Part shown: positions 48,044 to 59,007 of the stretch, piece after piece
Position numbering within the stretch: the stretch's first letter is position 1
Layout of the letters: each line of letters begins with the position of its first letter
Assembly: GCA_025403435.1 (NCBI GenBank)
Contig: CM046341.1
Span: forward strand, 10,129,219 to 10,193,218
Reading direction: 5' to 3'
Length of the DNA stretch: 64,000 bases
Source of the DNA: Artocarpus heterophyllus
Taxonomy: Eukaryota; Streptophyta; Magnoliopsida; Rosales; Moraceae
The notes under the pieces: generated by a model
Seen by the model: only the letters and a program-made list of their open reading frames with translations
Told to the model about the DNA's origin: nothing
The model's database searches: none
Translations under genes and position numbers: made by a program

Positions 48044-48184
48044 GGCCACCCCCTTTGTAATTTGCACTTTATTTTCTGAAATCTTACGACTGAAGATTTT
48101 TAGCTGCCGAGCTCAAGTTATTTAGCCGAGGATCATATCTACCAAGCTACCGAGAACCCCAAGCAGGTAATTTCCCTAGTGAAA

Positions 48185-49339
48185 ATGAGTGATTTGTCCG
48201 ATTCCTAGAACGTAGAGGTTTCCTGGTCGGACAGTAGCACGGAGAGTAGTAGCTCTTCTTCTACCCAATCCGACGCCGAAGTGGCGTCCCCAAGACGAGA
48301 CGGGGCCGGCCGGCTGGAGCAAATCCTAAGGGTCGATTCCCAGACGGTACCCGAGCAGGAGTTTTTAAACATGCTGGATGGGCGTAAGCTCATTAGGCCG
48401 TCTAGGGAGCAAGACCCTTATGTGGGGGCGGCGACAGCGAGCTCTTCCCGAGTTCTTCCAAGGGAGAGGACTGAGCTTCAGGCCTACGAGGATGCTCCGA
48501 ACACCTCTGGTCGGAGCACTGGGGCCCCCGTCCAAGTAGCGGGGGCGATCACGGTCGATGTCTCCGATGAGGAGCATGCAGTAGAGGAGGCAGAGGCGGA
48601 GCAGCCGGAGATAGAGCAGGAGGTCCAGGTCACCCGCGTGTGGGGTGTAACGGCATATCGAGTAAGCCATCTTGGGCAAACCTCGGCGGCAGGCTATACG
48701 AGCACCATCACGGAGTCGCAGTTAGAGAACCTACGCGCCGAGTATGGCATCCAGGCCGATGTGATTCTCACTGTCCCCGGTGAGAGAAACTCCCCCCTAG
48801 ACGCGCCGAAGGGATTCATCATGCTCTACGCCGAGTTCTTCAGGGCTAGGCTGCGTCTACCACTGCACCTCTTTCTCCGCTGGACACTCAACTACTTCAA
48901 CGTGTGCCCGGCTCAATTGAACCCGAACAGCTATAGGTCATTGATCGGGATGTACATCCTATGGAAGTACCACTGGAGTACCGAGATGCCGTTGGAGGCC
49001 TTCAAACAAGTATTCAAGATAAAGAAGCTTCCTCGGCAGTCCAACTGGTACTACTTCACCGGCTTCTGAAAGGATTTTATCCTGGGCAACCTCGACTCAG
49101 ACAAATTATGGAAGTACGAGTGGTTCTACGCCGGGGGAAACTTTTTAGCTCGAGTCGGTGAAGCTGTCCCCGAAGATGAGCAAGTGCCGAGGTTGTTTGA
49201 GCAGGGGCACGTTTGGACCAAGCGTCCTTGGGCACCGAACCGTGTAATAAAGGCGGTGGACAAGCTGTTCGAGAAGCCGGAACAGTCTAGACAACAGTCC
49301 TTCCTTCTGAGGAAGGACACTTTATCCAGTTACGGCTAG
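48185..49339 (+). pseudogene. Antisense ORF protein of a Tat-type element (PF04195-like)
   Basis: One frame runs from ATG 48185 to TAG 49337-49339 (384 codons) and is interrupted by TAG at 48206 and TGA at 49067. The N-terminal part is Ser/acid-rich (STESSSSSSTQSDAEVA). The core GFIMLYAEFFRARLRLPLHL, then NPNSYRSLIGMYILWKYH and NWYYFTGF, is the domain named putative gypsy-type transposon or Transposase_28. It continues past the TGA as LGNLDSDKLWKYEWFYAGGN. The role of this protein family is unknown; no catalytic motif is seen. It is transcribed, if at all, against the retroelement. The domain name comes from pattern recall, not a search. Confidence 0.75.
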
Positions 49340-49794
49340 TTTGGGGAGTCCAGCAGCCTTCCCTGAGCTGTCTGTCATGTTCGGGAGGCCGGGCAGGTTA
49401 CAATTGCTCGTCCGAGTGCCTCAGACGTTCCAGGGCCAAGCACTTCCCGGTCCGGATGGCCGACGAGGGAGCCTTCTACGTCCAATTCTGAGGACTCGTC
49501 CAGTGGCTCCTTCGATGCGGGGCCACCTTTAGCCGACGAGGACCTCGAGGACGTGATTAGGTTCCTATACCTGTCTCGCCAACTCCGGATCGGAGGTCAG
49601 TCAGCTTGTGGTGAAGGGGCACGGGCCGCTTGGTGTCCCATACGATGTTCCTGAACTAGTCGATTGTCAGCTGGGATTCCTCTGGTCGATCCTGCAGACT
49701 GCTCGGATTGGCCTTCTTGTGGGTCGGCTACACTTCGCTCAACCCGACCTCCGGCCTGGTCATCCTAGGCCGGGGGCGGCAGAGCTGGTGTAGC

Positions 49795-50043
49795 TTACCG
49801 TTGAGCTTGCTGCGCGAGCTGCTGGGTTAGGATCCGGACCGCGTCTGTAAGTTCTCGGATCGGATCTTGGGCGGCTGGGGCATCCACCGGCTCTGCCCTG
49901 GCCGTACTTCCTTGCCCCCTGGACCGGGATCTCGCGGTCCGAGGACGGCCCCTGGGCCAGCCTGTGGCTGGTTGCCTATTTCTCACCTCGCCCGACCCCT
50001 CCGGTCGGGCTGTCTCATCTCTGGCGTTACCTCGAGTCGTCAT
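49795..50043 (-). pseudogene. Gag N-terminus of the Tat-type element
   Basis: 82 codons starting MTTRGNARDETARPEGSGE, rich in Arg, Pro, Gly and Ala, ending in IRELTDAVRILTQQLAQQAQ, a coiled-coil-like heptad stretch common at gypsy gag N-termini. It begins ~70 bases after the right LTR on the minus strand. The rest of gag is lost: 49340-49794 is leftover sequence without a clear domain. Confidence 0.65.
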
Positions 50044-50092
50044 CTCGGGAGTCAGAGGTGATGTAGCTGAAGTTGGGATGAAGGCGTAGGTG

Positions 50093-50112
50093 CCCTCCTT
50101 CTAGCGCCAAAA
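50093..50112 (-). other. Primer-binding site of the Tat-type element
   Basis: Minus strand TTTTGGCGCTAGAAGGAGGG follows the LTR directly. TGGCGC at this place is usual for Tat/Ogre-type elements. Confidence 0.65.
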
Positions 50113-50742
50113 TATTGATGCTTACCATTGTCCGGCGTTGGATCAACATCCACGTGCGGCTGCGCACATTCTAACCTCTTCTTAGGCTTGCCCCTGACCG
50201 GGAGTATGTACCTGCAAGAGGGATGGTTCGGAGAATAGTTGGGTTAGTCAATAGACAATGGCTCTCCGATGCTCAAGGCAGGTATTGCTCGGCAGAGGTC
50301 GGCAGCTAGTTACGTGTGAAGAAGTCTCTCTCTCTAGAATGTCATAAATGCATCCTATTTATAGGACACCACTTGGATCGGGTGCAAGATGGGTTTTGCC
50401 CATCACCCGGGTGTCACATTAAGGTGTGTTAGGCAGTAGGTAACAAGTGTCACGCCCATCGCCTAATGGATTGGACTCTATCGGACGACAATGAATCTGT
50501 CTTGTGTTGGCCTATAATAGCGAGTAATAGACTATTTATGAGAACTGCTGGCCCGACCTGAGCTACCGTACATCCCAAGGTGGCAGCCTTCTTGGGGCGT
50601 AGCTCGGGATACCTGAGAGGCACCTCGGGAAGAAGTATAAAGTATCGGGGGCCGCCTGCAAGCTTCCTGGGAGTCTGCCGAGCTTAATAGCCGACCACCA
50701 AAGTTAATGTCCTCGGTGGTGGCGCCGAGCTTATCCTCAACA
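50113..50742 (-). repeat. 5' LTR (element sense) of the Tat-type element
   Basis: 630 bp. In plus orientation it starts TATTGATG, where the terminal TG has become TA, and ends CCTCAACA. Confidence 0.88.
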
Positions 50743-50747
50743 ACCAT

Positions 50748-52971
50748 CAAAGGTGTGGAGATACTTCATAACAATTACCAGAAAGAACAATTGTACTGAG
50801 CAATTTCACTTATAAATTAGAAAATTACATCAATAAAACAGAGAAAAAAAATGCACACAAAAATATAAATCCAAACAACAATAAATATTTTTAAATTAAA
50901 ATGGATCTAGTCATCGAGGCAGGTAAATTCAGATTTTTATCCTCGTATTTTAAGGTACAACATAAAAAGTTTACATTGTTGTTTCTTCAAAACAGAAAAG
51001 ATTTGCACACTTTTACAATCACAAGGTCATTTATTTATAAAAAATTTCATGTCGTTTGAGCTTTCTATAAATTTTGACATAATAAAACAAACTAATCTGG
51101 CTTGGAACCCACACAAGAGTCTGGATCAGAAAAAAAAAAAATGAAAATACAAATATTTAAATCAAACCAATAACAACATTTCGTTTTTATCCTAGCTTGA
51201 ATACCATGACACAAGATTACGGAACTGAATCTTCTGGGTTAGCAAACATCATACGACAATAACTCTTCTCAATCCTTCTAATCATCATTTTATTGCACAA
51301 CAAATCCTTTCCTGCGACCAAGAAGTTAATTTTATTACATTCCTAAATATTTATACTCCCCAAAAAGCTTTATATAGCATGTCAAATTAAAGAATTAATG
51401 GGAAAGAAAAGCTGGAGAATAGAATAACCTGCATTTTCTTATTTTCCTTCAGCACACTAAATAATCCCCACCTCCACAGCAGAATTTGTAACTTGATAAC
51501 ATCTACACAAGAGGAGACATATAGGATCAAGAGTCACCTTTAAGAAACCAGGCCGAACTAATCACAAAACTGACTAGCTAAATGTGATCACGAAATATCA
51601 ACAAAAATTCCAAGTCAAAGTCAAGTTAATATGAGAACAGGGAAAATTTTTTTATTATTTTGTTGAACCAAAGTTGTCAAAAATCCAACTATCTAATATT
51701 AGAAAAATACTTCCTCCAAAATTAATAGTGGAATAATACTTAATACTTGCACTATGTACTTGAAACATCAAACATTGTAGTCCGTTAGCTATTCTTGTGA
51801 TAGAAATCTCTCCGTTTAGAACAAAAAATCTCTCATGCACGCTTCAAACAAGTAACGGTGATTGGGATTACTAACATCCATCATTTTTCTAACTGTTTAA
51901 ATTTAAGAACAACTCATTTTGTAACTTTTCAGCCAAAAAAAGAAAAGAAAAGATCAACCATAAAATTTATGTGTCTTGGGACTATTCCGCTCGTGTCTAA
52001 ATTTTTGGGAATTCTTGAGGCAAGGTACGCCTTTCTCTTTCTCTTTTTCTTTTTCAAAAATGGGATGAAAATTAATAAAATAATGAAAGGGAAAAGTCAT
52101 AATCAACTCAAAGACATAAAACAGAACTCCACTAGTTATATGCTTCTACTTTTTTCCATTGCTTTGATGATGCTCAAAAGGTTACTACCATCAGACAAAT
52201 AGTTGTTGAGTCCCAGTAGTCAAATGAAAGAGTAACTAACATGTAAAATCCAAAGAAAACGTCCTTGTCATTCAAAAGCATTGCAACACATGATGTGTAT
52301 AATTACGACCCACCTGATTAAGGTCAGCAAGTAATTCTTGCTTAAAATCATGCAAACATAAAATTTGATTAAGCTGAAAAACAGAGCCGTTCAAAACAGG
52401 GCACTACATTCATATGCAATGCATACAAGCACGGATATGAATGAATACAAAAAAGGATCTTTATCTTCTCGGCAATACAAAAATCATGAATGAATGCAAT
52501 TCTTAAAAAGTGATTCCAAATCAAAGTAGGAGATTCATGCACAATATGAAATTAAATGAGGAATTTATGTTACTCCTTTTGAGTCAGAGCACAAAGAGAT
52601 AGATTTGGTTAACATTAAAATTACCTTTGAACAAAACCATTGAAAATGCTGAAAATCTTATCTCTAAATTCAGGATTCAACATTGCCTCTTCTCTTCACT
52701 TCCAATTCTGAAAAATACCAAAGGTGGAACAAAATAAAAGCATTAAAACATATAAATTGCCCTTTTATGAAAGTGGTCTGGGTGTACAACATTGCAAAAT
52801 AACAAGTGAGAGATAAAAAATAACAATCCATTTCCACATTCGTTGATGCATTTTAACAAACAAGTCAGAGGCATTTTCAGTGTCCAACTTTAAGTGCAAT
52901 CTAAAAACTCCTTTTAATCAGAGCAAAGTCAAAGCAAAGTACCAGATAGATAATAGCAGAGGTAATTGGAG
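50748..52971 (-). other. 3' flank of TNL4, copy of the TNL3 flank
   Basis: Matches 21077-23424 with indels; a ~90-bp piece near 22455-22600 of the TNL3 copy is missing at about 52165. No exon is seen. The Tat-type element sits at the outer edge of the shared segment. Confidence 0.65.
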
Positions 52972-55900
52972 CTACTGAAGAGTAGTGCTTCCTTCTTTCC
53001 TATATACTAATCCAAATCCAATTCTTTTCACAGTCAAATTGAAGCTCGGATCTACTTCCAAATTCAGTTTAAAACCTACACATTTGAAATCGAGTGATGC
53101 CTCTATTGCATCACCATATTCCTCAACACCTGACGCCTCCTTTTCTTTTCCCACTAGGTAATAGTTGCTACAACACCTGATGAAGACATGGTCCGAACTA
53201 ATGCCCTTACTAGTGATTTTAGCTTCTTCTTCCTCATCAGTGACCCAATCATAAAGATCGATAAGCCATTGCTGTTGATGCATATTTAAATTGAGCCTGT
53301 GGATTCGACCAGACGAGGTTTTAAGATGTAAATCCAAGCTAAGAAAAGCACGATAGTCTTCGAAAGAATGGAGTGCATGGATGGATGGAGAAACAAAGCA
53401 AAAGGCAAAACCCAAGAAATTGGAATTAAGCCAATTTTTGGGAAGCTTCATACTTATCGACTTGATCCCCTCAGCTTGATGGCTGAACCACTTCGGAATT
53501 TCATGTCCCGGATAACAAATTCTAATATCATATTGCCGTGATCTCATCTGCACCAATATGAATTAGAACGTTTTGTCACTCGTCAAACATTTATTTAATG
53601 ATGGTAATAAAAAAAAAAGGAGATTATAAGTGCATACATACCATTGCTTTGTCAACCCTATATGAGAAATCAGTTAACTCACTGCGTGCATTCCGTTCAA
53701 ATTTCCAGCACTTTGCAAACAAAAATTGTAAATGATGAATTCCATGATCTTTGCTAATCAGGTGTGGTAGTGCGAATCCAGAGCTTGAACTTGATATTGT
53801 CTCTAGTGAAGTGCATCCCGTTGCATTAAGCATGCGTATCGACAATGGAAGTTGTGGTATAGACCGAAGCTTCTTACAATTTTTTATGCGGAGTATTCTC
53901 AACCAATTAAGCTGTCTGACGCTTGAAGGTATTTTCTCAAAATTATTCCCTCCAAGATCTAATTCAAATAACCAAGAAAAGTGACCCAACCACTCAGGAA
54001 TTTCTACAATATTGCAGCCATACAAATTTAGGAAATTTGAATAGGGATCATTAAATATTTTGATTTGGAGATGTTCAGCTTTCAAACAACAATTGTAACG
54101 GGATAAAAGTTTTAGACTGCTTAAATTATAGACCCAATTTGGAATAAAATTAAATTTTTTACGCCAACTCATATCTTCACGCCGAAGCCCAAATAACTTT
54201 TTAATCAAGAAAGAGTTGCGCGACTCTTGAATCTCCGCTCCCTTTAACTTAAATGGAGTCTCTGTCAAGTTTTTCAATCTTGAGCAACCTCCTAGATCAA
54301 GGTTGAACAGAGACTTCAACTGAAAGACGTTGGTTGGGAGGCTTTCGAGGTTTTTGCAATTTTGAAGATGAAATTCTCTTAAATGATGGAGACCCTCAAT
54401 TGATGATGACGTCACTTGCTTTATTGATGTGCCACTCACATTTAATTTTTTTTTATTCCTTGGAAGAGCTGGAAGATTCTTAATATGTAGACAACCTTGG
54501 AGATTCATATTCACAAGATTTTCAAAATATGTGAATGATGAGGGCAATTCTTTTATCATTGTGTCTGCTATGTCTAAGTATGTTAGATTCCCGGATATCT
54601 TTGGAAGATATTTAATTTTGGAGCAGCCACGAAGTGTAAGAGATCCAAAGCGTCCTTGGAAATTAAGCGGAGGAACTTCAACTAAACTTGTGCAGCCCTC
54701 AAGATTAACACTTTCAAGTTTTGGAGCCCGAGATAGATCTGGAACTTTGGTAAGCTGGTTTGAATAACCAAGATTGATAGACTTTAAATTTGCAAGATTC
54801 TACAAGAAAAACAAAGTAATTTACTAAGAATTTTTATGTTTTACCAAAACATGTATATAACTAAATCGGTTACTATAAACATTCTACACATTATATTAGA
54901 TTCATTAGTTAATATTACGACATACCTGCACACCACTCCAAAGCTGTTTAAGCTCACTGCAGGGCATGTCCAATTCAACAAGATATTTCCCCTTATAATC
55001 TGATGGCAAAGATTTTGATGGGTAGTTATACCAACACAGATATCTTAGGGAATGAGGAAGAAACTGCAAAGGTCGAGAAAGGTGTACTTTGAATTTGTTC
55101 CGATCGGAAAATTTTGAAACGTAAATCTTGAGCAATCTCATATTATGCATCTCATTGAAGACCGTAGGTTTCAGATGTAGATCATCATTCATCTTAGAAA
55201 TGTCAAAGAATATTCCTTCGATTTCTTTAGTTCCCTAGAAAATTGAAACAAATGATAAATGAGCATACGAAATATGAAAAAGTAAGTCTAAAAATAATTA
55301 AACATATAAATAATGAGACATATATTATTTTAGCTACTTATCATTGGATACGTACTTCATTTTTGTCTAAGACATCATAGGCATCTTGAGGCACCCATAG
55401 CCGACTCCGTTTTCCAAGATTTTTAATAGATTTTTTACGAACGATTTCCCAACCCATCTCTTGTATCAAATCATGCATCCAAACTCTGTCATCATTTATA
55501 ATAGTTACAAGGGACTTGTCTATGAGATCTTCAATTCCTGATCTTGCAAACAAATCACAATCATCTAGTATGCTCTCTATAAAATCTCTTCTCTCCCCTT
55601 TGAAAAAACATGCAATGTCAAGAAGAATATCTTGATGCTTATCTTCTAGCCCATCATAACTTATTTTCAACACCTTTTGAATTTTGGGATTGGGAATTAT
55701 TTTCAGTCTACTCCAAGCATTTTCCCAATACTCTATAGTTTTGGAATGAAGGGATGAACCTAGAACTTTAAGAGCTAGCGGATTGCCTCGAGTAAAATTC
55801 ACTATTTCTTTTGACAGCTGAATGTAACATGGTGCGGCAGGCTTCGTTTTAAAGGCATTCAAATAAAATAGTTTAAGTGATTCCTTGGAATCTAATGCAT

Positions 55901-57858
55901 TAACTTCGTATATTTTGTCAGCAACATTTCTAAGAATTTGTGCATCTCTTGTTGTTATGATGATTTTACTTTTCGGGCCAAACCAACTGCCATCTCCAAA
56001 CAAACGCTCCAGCTGCATTATATCGTCAATATCATCTTAGATAATGAGCACCATTTTATTATGTAGCCTCTTTTTCACAAAGTTGTTGACTGTTTCTAGA
56101 TTTCCATTCTTCAATAACTTTGAAAAAAGTTTGGTTTCTAGTTGAGGCAGTGCACGTTTCTGTGAATCTTCCCTAACATTTTCAAGAAAGCAGCAACTTT
56201 CAAATTGATAAAAGAACTGTTCGAAAATGGCATGGGCAAGAGCAGTCTTGCCAAGTCCACCAATCCCCCAAAGGCCAATGACACGAGGATTTGGTGATCC
56301 GAAGCACAACAATGATTCAATTTCCCTTACACGTACATCTATTCCAACAAAACCCTTGGCATCCAGAACAACCTGTGGCAACCGATTTAATTTCCTCAAT
56401 ACATCTTCCACAATCTTCTCAATTAACTTTGATTCGTACCTAGCATAAATAGAGGAGATATAAATTAATATGAAAGAACCCAGATGAAGTTAACAAATCA
56501 AAATCAGACAAGAAAAAAAGTTAATAAATATAAACCTTTTTTTCTTTTTCGAGAAAATCAGATTTATTTTTCATATTAGGGGTTTTAATTTCTTATCTGA
56601 GATTGAAATTATATTCTCTTTGCATAATTTGATCATAGAAATAACTGAAAGTTTTGTGAATTGATCAGGAAGTAAAAAAAATTTTTGAAAGTGCAATGAC
56701 ATACCACAAGTGCCAAGATTCAACTGGAAACAAATCTTGCTGGAAACGTTGTTGATAATCAACTCAAATGGGTATGATACACAAACAAAATGAGAAGGTC
56801 AGGAGACCTTCTTCGTTATTACAAAACAAAAAAAACCATGACGAAAGCAAAAATCATCTTTCTTACAAACAAAATAAACAATTAAACAAAAAACAGAGAC
56901 AAAACCGTAATCCGAAGAGCACCCACTTTACCACCACCACCACAGAAGCATCTCTAACAGCGAGTTAGTACATATACATAACATGTACAAATATGCTTTT
57001 AAGAAAGCTTACGAATTAGTACATGTTCATAACATATACAAATGTCATACACACAACAACGCATATATACACGAAACCCAAGCTAGAGATAGTTAAATAG
57101 ATAAACAAATTGTATACAATAAAGCAATATCTAGCAGCATCTATATCTCCGTGGAGTGAAAGTTGCTAATTAAGACGTGTCTCTTTTTCTCCTTCTCACA
57201 GTCTAGATCTCAAAATAATCACACATGACTTCGTGATTTGCGTCAGAAAGAGATATCAACCGGTTAAAATAAAATAACTAGTGACAATGCATGATAAAAT
57301 ATTATAGTCATTTTAATTAGCGAAAAAATAACAATAAGTTATGACTCACTCATTTTCTTGTGATTGAAAACCAGATAGATTAGCTGCTGCAGTCAGAGCA
57401 TCCTTCCACTCTTTTAATTTGTTTTTGTCATTCTCAAAACGTTGTTCATGTTCAACAAAAGCATCACCATAGCTCCCCTTCTGTTTCCTAATATGCGATG
57501 GATCGATGCCATAAAAGATAGGTAAGACAATCTGACCCCTTTCTTCCTTGCATTTGAGTATGTGCACCAACTCATCCAAGCACCATCTTGAAGAAGCGTA
57601 CTCTTTCGAGAAGACGACTAATGAAATCTTTGACTCCTCAATTGCCCTCAAAAGTGCAGTAGAAATTTCATCTCCTCTATCGAGATTCTCAGCATCGATG
57701 TAGGTTTGGATATGTTTCCGGCGTAACGCGTCGTACAGATGACTAGTAAAGTTCTTACGAGTGTCACCTCTGAAACTAATGAAGACTTCATTCTTGATCA
57801 TGACCGAAGAAGAAGAAGAAAAAGAAGAAGAAGAAGAAGAAGCAACAACAATTGCCAT
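52972..57858 (-). pseudogene. TNL4: five-exon TNL with a stop in the kinase-2 motif
   Basis: Exons 57350..57858 (TIR, 509 nt), 55356..56439 (NB-ARC), 54926..55234, 53642..54799 (LRR) and 52972..53547 (C-JID, CYPGHEIPKWF). All introns are GT..AG, and the summed exon length 3636 nt is a multiple of three. TIR keeps SFRGDTRKNFTSH and WCLDEL. The N-terminal Ser run is longest here. NB-ARC has GIGGLGKTALAHA; then codon TAA at 56037-56039 replaces TAT of the kinase-2 motif (IIYDDID in the others). The predicted product is 303 aa: TIR plus P-loop, without the rest of NB-ARC, LRR or C-JID. Downstream exons remain open, so the stop is recent or the truncated form is tolerated. Sequencing error is less likely for a substitution but cannot be excluded. 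Confidence 0.92.
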
Positions 57859-58270
57859 ATTATCTTTGCGGGAAAAGAATGAGAAAAAAGGGTTTCTTAG
57901 TTCTGTTGTAAAAGAAAGACGAGCGTCTAAAAGAAGAAGGGGATGACCAAGTGGTTAACCGATTTCCTGGGAAATGCTTTGGAAGATAGAAGGAAGAATA
58001 GGGAGATAAGACCTGACAAGCCAATGATTTTTGCAGGATGTGTGATGCTCTATCAAAAAGAAAAAAAAAAAGAAAAAAAGAAAAAAAAAGTGTTTAGGAA
58101 GGTACGTAGAAAGAAGAAGAATAGAAGCGTCTATGGCGACTATTAAATTTACAAGGAACCACCTACTCATTTTAAAGAACCCAACAGTTTTTTGATAGTA
58201 TTATATGTTCATATACAACCAAAAATGACGCATTTCGACACATTAGTCAACTCCACCCAGCTGTAATACC
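57859..58270 (-). promoter_or_regulatory. 5' flank of TNL4
   Basis: The first ~250 bp match the flanks of the other TNLs. An A-rich tract is at 58058-58089. Beyond 58150 it is shorter and more diverged than upstream of TNL1. Confidence 0.5.
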
Positions 58271-58435
58271 ACTTCCCAAACATTTATAATAACACCGCCC
58301 AAATATTTATACTAGTAACTAAGTAGGTTCTATTTGGCCCAACTTAGTAGAAGGCTGATTTATCCACATATCGATGCTGATTTGAAAGTTTTAAAGCATT
58401 GCTACCTGTCCCGAGTGGGACAAAAAAGAGTTTTT

Positions 58436-58771
58436 TATTATGAAATAAAGCAAAGTATCACAAAAAACTTAAGAGAACAATAAAGAAAGACAAGAGAAAA
58501 TTGGAGACAAAACAACTTTCTATACTTTTACTTGTGAGGGATGAAACTTACAAGCTTAGTACAACTATTATTTATAGGCCAAGTCATCATACTAGAGGTA
58601 ATGGTAATAGACATAACTTATATAGGTTTCATATACAATTAAAGGAGACATAATGCACAATATTAAAAGGGATTTAATGGGGTGATAATGTGGTCTAAAT
58701 GGTAATAAAATGTTTGCATGTAACTCATGGAATACCAAGAGGTGGCATCCACACATACTTGATTCACAACA
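58436..58771 (-). repeat. 3' LTR (element sense) of the gag-less copia
   Basis: 336 bp, ending GATTCACAACA in plus orientation; its outer TG has become TA. A polypurine tract (minus strand ACATCCAAGGGGGAG, 58772-58786) precedes it. Confidence 0.92.
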
Positions 58772-59007
58772 CTCCCCCTTGGATGTCCACCATACAAATA
58801 ATATGCCTCATTAAAATCCTTACCAAGAAAAAACCCAATGGGAAAAAATCTTAGTGAAGGAAAAAAGAGTACATAATTATTGTATGTTCTGCATTTAGGA
58901 TTGCCTCATTAAAAACCTTGCCAGGAAAACCCAATGGGACAAAAACCTAAGCTAAGGGAAAAAGAGTACAATATGCAGTGTCTCCCCCTCATGTCAACAT
59001 CTCTTTT

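Larger units (their letters stand above)
47179..50742 (-). mobile_element. Internally deleted Tat-type Ty3/gypsy element with antisense ORF
   Basis: 3.56 kb with ~630-bp LTRs (47179-47807 and 50113-50742) and ACCAT on both sides (47174-47178 and 50743-50747). Element sense is minus: a TGGCGC-type primer-binding site follows the right LTR, a gag start lies next, and a G-rich polypurine tract precedes the left LTR. Protease, RT, RNase H and integrase are absent. An ORF on the opposite strand, related to PF04195 (putative gypsy-type transposon), sits near the 3' LTR. This gag/pol-plus-antisense-ORF plan is known in Tat-lineage elements. It is much richer in GC than the flanking DNA. Confidence 0.85.

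Noticed and set aside
48365..48679. Minus-strand ORF opposite the Tat antisense ORF
   Set aside because: A shadow of the PF04195-like frame in GC-rich DNA; no gag or pol motif.
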